From the NCBI GenBank assembly GCA_015179045.1, contig WHUZ01000023.1, positions 496,001 to 560,000 of the forward strand: a DNA stretch of 64,000 bases, read 5' to 3'. Of the stretch, positions 60,249 through 64,000 are shown in pieces. Under the pieces are notes generated by a model that saw nothing but the letters and a program-made list of their open reading frames with translations, ran no database searches and was not told the origin of the DNA. Position 1 is the first letter of the stretch. Every line of letters begins with the position of its first letter. A program made the translations under genes and the position numbers. Source of the stretch: Kalaharituber pfeilii. Taxonomy: Eukaryota; Ascomycota; Pezizomycetes; Pezizales; Pezizaceae.

Positions 60249-60288
60249 TTTTTTTTTTTTTTTTTTTTTTTATTTCATTACTCGCATA
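60249..60288 (-). mobile_element. short hairpin poly(A) retroposon, copy 7 (5'-truncated)
   Basis: The insertion is only a 23-nt T-tract plus ATTTCATTACTCGCATA. It is flanked by a perfect 11-bp direct repeat, ACATGGTGCAA (60238-60248 and 60289-60299). It is cut inside the hairpin, the classic 5' truncation of target-primed reverse transcription. Confidence 0.75.
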
Positions 60289-60335
60289 ACATGGTGCAAT
60301 GCGAGAGGGCCCAGTAGGCGTGACTACGGGGAGTA

Positions 60336-60373
60336 GTGCAAACCAGACTATGAGCGTGAATAGTCTGGTTCCG
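60336..60373. repeat. hairpin with boundary-motif-like flank
   Basis: CCAGACTA...TAGTCTGG form an 8-bp stem (10-nt loop), running into CTGGTTCCGACTAAGG, a degenerate relative of the 16-nt boundary motif. Confidence 0.4.
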
Positions 60374-60821
60374 ACTAAGGAGTGAACGTAAGAGACAAAC
60401 CCTAAAAAGGTAGCATGCCCTCTAGGTGGCCGAAAACCTGGCGCGAGCGCTTGGAGAGCCCGCCCGACCGTACTACCGGTTACTGGTAGTCCTACCATTT
60501 GGTGCAACAAATGGTCGGTTGCTACCCGTAACAAAACCAGTCTATATATTGGCGATACTCCGTACAACAATAAGAAGAGAGGAATTATATATATGAGGTA
60601 CCTCAACGTCCCATTGTGCGTTTTGAGCCCTTGCCTAAGGCGTAAGACTATTAGCAGGCGGGGATATCTCGTCAGCAATACAGGCAATCGGCATCTTCTA
60701 CTGATAGTGCTCAACAGGCAATTACTAGTATACAGTATTTTGTCAGCTTCTTGGTAGTGGCTCAACCGAGCCGGAGTTGTCGACCATATGCTATGTAGAG
60801 TAGGGACATTGTAGCCATGTG

Positions 60822-61570
60822 TCACAGACCAGCCGAGTAGGAATTATCCGCATCAAGAGAATAAACCCCCGAACCCTCCGGAATAAAAGATATGCCCCGC
60901 GTTCCGCGGGATACATCTACCGAGGTCAGAAATAAGTCACAGCTCAAGAAACGGAATGATAGTTCTCTATGTCGCATCCAGTTTTTGTATTTAATTCATG
61001 CCTCCCTCTCATGTACATAAGTCCTTAAGCAACGTCTTATCCCTCTGCCTATATTTAGTACTGATAGCACCTTAGTCGAGCATGCGACAAGCTGTGTGAA
61101 CCGCCTCTGTCAAACTTGTGATGAGGGCCTGTGAGTATCGTGTATTATGGCTTTTACGCCATGTTTGCAACAGGCGAATGCGTGATCGAAGACGTGGGTA
61201 TGGATATGGGTAAGGAGCTGTTGTGTTTGGTGGTGGGGAAAGCCGTAGTACACGATACTCACAGGCCCCTATCACAAGTTTGACAGAGGCGGTTCACACA
61301 GCTTGTCGCTGGTCAACTAGAGTGCTATCTGTACTGAATATATAGGCAGAGGGATAAGATTTTGCTTTAAGGACTCAAGTACATGAGGGGAGGCATGAAT
61401 TAAATACAAAAGCTGGATGCGACATAGGAAACTATCATAGTTCTTGAGCGGTGACTTATTTCCTGACCTTGGTCGATATATCCGGTGGGGCGCGGGGCAT
61501 ATCTTTTATTCCGGAGGGTTCGGGGCTTTATTCTCATGATGCGGATAATTCCTACTCGGCTGGTCTGTGA
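60822..61570. mobile_element. near-palindrome: 330-bp inverted arms, 90-bp loop
   Basis: Arm 60822-61151 and the complement of 61242-61570 match along their whole length with scattered substitutions and small indels. Shared words include TCACAGACCAGCCGAGTAGG, GAATTATCCGCATCA, CATGCCTCC, CTTATCCCTCTGCCTATAT, and GACAAGCTGTGTGAACCGCC. No open frame is conserved. This could be a foldback transposon, a failed head-to-head duplication or a hairpin-RNA locus. Confidence 0.75.
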
Positions 61571-61907
61571 TAGAGGGTTGAAGCTCATGGTGGGGGGTGC
61601 AGCAGAACCTGCAGAGTTAACTTCTGTAGCACTCGAACTGCTCCCTACAGGACATCAGGGACTGTTCAAATACATAGATAAAATTCACATTCTCGGGCCA
61701 ATCTCTGTACCTCGATATCTGATGACTGTAGCCTCATTTGAGGCCTCCAGTAGAGATGATGAACTCTGCAGCTCAGACTTTGCCAATAATATCTCTACCA
61801 TCCCCCCTCCCCTTTGCTGTTCAGACCCTTCCCAACATCAACCATAGCCTTCCCTCGGCCCCGGCCCTCTATGAGAACTTCCCCACAACCCCTCCGTTGC
61901 GGTCTGC

Positions 61908-63734
61908 TCAATTGCTGTACGTTCCTTCTCTTCTTGCTTCTGTTTTGCCTTCTTTCCACGCTCTTCCACGGCTAAGTGCTTTTTTTCCCTCAGTAGCCTT
62001 TTTCTTCTGCGCAGCTCTCTGGACCTCCTCTGCCTTCTGGGCCCGTTTTTCTGCTTTCAGGATCTTCTCTACTACTGTTCTTAACCTCTTCTCCTCTTGC
62101 CGATTTAATTTGTTGCTTTTTTTCCCAGTCCATCTCAAGCACCGCTTTCACCTCCGCTTGCCGTCAGCCTCACCAGATGCGCAATCCAGTGTACGGGGTC
62201 CCTTAATATACTTTCACCCAATGCAGGCTGTGTATAAGTAGCAATCTTGTCACTCCGTAAAGTTTTGAAAGCCAGGGAGTTAGGCTCAATTACAGTATGC
62301 TTAACTAACTTTTCCTCTAGAAACAGCGCATGATCCATCACAGTGTTATAGGTATAGGGAGTCATCACTGTTTTATCTAATGCTGCAAAAGACACTGTTT
62401 GCCTAGATGGAGTATCTAACATTGAGAGATCTGGTTTGGAGTCTGAGGTTGAGGTTGAGGTTGAGGTTGTAGGCGGGATGACTTCATCCGGATTGATAGG
62501 TCAGCATCCAGCCTCTTTCCATGAACTCAAGATTGTGTCTTTGGTAAAAGTTTTTGATCTGGCAATGCAGAGAATTTCCCAGAAATCTGGTTTCTGCAGA
62601 ATATCTCCAGGCTTCGCATAGATCCAGTCTTGCAGTGCATTGGAGCAGTGTTGTTGTAGAGGAGAGAAGCACCCAACATCGGGAGGTTGTATTAGGTGAG
62701 TAGCATGTGCCCCCGGGGGAGGCAAAGCATGTGAATTCGGTGATTGCGTGCATACTCAACCACTTTCCAGTGGGCATGAGAGGAGTGTCCATCGACAATT
62801 AGAAGTCGCTAAGGATATTCAGGTGCATCTGCTAGAAGTGGAGGGGGTGGACTGCTAGACTCGGAAATGGCAGTTCGTTTATCCGGTGAATGGAGGTTTC
62901 TGACGCCACGGGCGCTACAGGAGGGGGTTGCAGGGGAGGTTACACGGAGGGAAGATGTAGTGGCCGTGAGAGGAGCAAGGAGTATATGAGATACTTTATA
63001 AACTCAAAGCCAAATTCATCATCCATATATCCACTAGGTGAGCAACCAAATGAAGCTGGAAGGTCTTGTAAACCTCAAATCGATGATATCCTTCCCTGTG
63101 TTTTTGACTGCCAGACGATATATGGGGGAATGAATTCGCCAGCTGCATTTACTGTCTCCGGATCAGTAACAAACTCTCAATTACCATCAGTAGCTGCAAT
63201 TTTGCGCCCTCTTCCTGTATGAACAATATATTTGCATCTCCCAGTAGCAATACCCATGACAATGCCCTTTGCATCGTTGTCCCACAGATTATCAGGGGTG
63301 ATCTTTAGCTGCCGAATCGTAGTGCGGAGTGATCGAAAGATTGCTCGTTGCGTAGGAATATTTGTGCGCTGTACCGGTCGAATTTGCTCTAGATATTGTA
63401 CATATTTTGCTTTCACGGTAGGGTGGCGAGTAAATTTATTGATTTTGACGCGCAAAAGCAAACCGCCATCGATTTTAGGATTTGTAAATGAACAGGAAAG
63501 CCCATATCACTCATTTCGAGTGCCCAACGTTCTAGTGCATGCTCTTCACTTCTAGTAAGCAATGGCTGTCTTTCTCGTGCCGCTTTCTTGGCCTGTGTGT
63601 CCCCTTAATCCGTCTACTTAATGTACAAGGCTCAACATCAAAGTATTTAGCTGTTTCTGAGAAAATTTTCTTTCAATGTTTGTAAAATAAGCGACTGCCT
63701 TGTTGATATCTTCAGGCCTATTTTCGCGTGTCAT
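61908..63734 (-). pseudogene. pogo/Fot-type transposase, heavily broken
   Basis: Reading the minus strand through several frames: MTRENRPEDINKAVAYFTN (HTH start), CTLSRRIKGTHRPRKRHEKD, FTRHPTVKAKYVQYLEQIRP, then NLWDNDAKGIVMGIATGRCK where the family has an N-M-D-E-K-G-type first acid, then LLIVDGHSSHAHWKVVEYAR and LCLPPGAHATHLIQPPDVGC (second acid and the Leu-Pro-Pro-H block), DFWEILCIARSKTFTKDTIL, and a C-terminal charged coiled-coil (RWTGKKSNKLNRQEEKRLRT). Frameshifts and stops separate the blocks. This is a decayed Tc1/mariner-superfamily (DDE_1) cut-and-paste transposase. Confidence 0.75.
62443..62468 (+). repeat. GAGGTT hexamer repeat
   Basis: Four tandem copies of GAGGTT within the transposase pseudogene, coding an alternating Thr/Ser stretch on the minus strand. 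Confidence 0.7.
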
Positions 63735-64000
63735 GGCTGTAGAATGCGGGTGTGTAGAGTTCAAGGAATGGAGAAATGGTTATCATATTGCGATTGTACG
63801 TGATAGCGTTGATTGTCTTGCTGAGGCAGAAAAGTGACCATCATTACCGGTGGGCGCATCATTACCCCATCGGTGATCATGAGCAGATGAGGAAACAAAA
63901 ATGAAATTTTGGGTCTCCTGAACTACCGCACTCTCTGACATCACCCACTTATCGGTTCTTGTTGCACTGCTGGTAGCATTCGTTTTTGCGTTAGGATGAC
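63735..64000. other. right edge, nothing recognised
   Basis: No motif or open frame I can support. Confidence 0.3.

Noticed and set aside
60049..60825. 258-codon open frame on the minus strand
   Set aside because: It runs through the T-tract of a retroposon insertion (Lys run) and has no domain or homology that I recognise.

Overview
This is a eukaryotic, fungal window, most likely from a filamentous ascomycete (Pezizomycotina; a Pezizomycetes-like genome is only a guess). The evidence is short GT-AG introns of about 58-160 nt, the gene types (a BUD14-like SH3 protein, an ARL3/ARFRP1 GTPase, DUS1, an OSGIN-like flavoprotein, mitochondrial SHMT), NACHT-ankyrin NLR-type receptors, and a heavy load of repeats and homopolymers. 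I found no credible stand-alone tRNA, rRNA or CRISPR locus.

Layout. At 2.0-8.5 kb (minus strand) and 50.2-55.8 kb (plus strand) lie two paralogous STAND/NLR-type genes. Each has 8 exons with identical intron positions and phases and encodes a DUF7708-like N-terminal domain, a coiled linker, a NACHT NTPase and a long ankyrin array. Their 5' ends face each other across about 42 kb. At 10.6-18.5 kb there is an accessory zone with foldback elements, minisatellites, a dispersed repeat family and an unrecognised three-exon gene at 14.4-15.4 kb. At 19.5-35.4 kb there is a core-gene island: ARL3/ARFRP1-like and DUS1-like genes (divergent pair), an OSGIN-like flavoprotein, a BUD14-like SH3 gene and SHMT. 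At 35.7-49.6 kb mobile DNA dominates: a Tc1-like hairpin, a candidate 7.4-kb element holding a decayed RecQ-like helicase and a second ORF, a gag-like ORF, tandem DDE transposase remnants, a solo LTR with a perfect 5-bp target duplication, and a TA-flanked TIR element. At 55.8-64 kb lie more retroposon insertions, a 750-bp near-palindrome and a pogo-type transposase pseudogene.

Most interesting signals. (1) A family of tiny retroposon insertions: a conserved two-stem hairpin starting CTCGCC (or ATCGCC), a short ATGATAT-like spacer and a poly(A) tail. There are seven copies; four have clear 10-14 bp target duplications and a fifth an imperfect one, and most begin exactly at the hairpin base. 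(2) A 16-nt motif, CTGGTTACGAGACTAG, recurs many times on both strands, sits at element boundaries, and in two places is flanked by 8-bp or 11-bp direct repeats. In inverted orientation it bounds a 7.4-kb RecQ-bearing segment whose two ends carry hairpins of different sequence but the same shape. (3) The NLR ankyrin arrays show near-identical 99-bp repeats and higher-order duplications.

Caution: several reading frames, including one in an otherwise intact housekeeping-type gene (BUD14-like), are broken by one base in a homopolymer. Some apparent pseudogenes here may therefore be sequencing or assembly errors. All exon models were derived by hand from splice motifs, reading frame and, for the NLR pair, comparison between paralogs.
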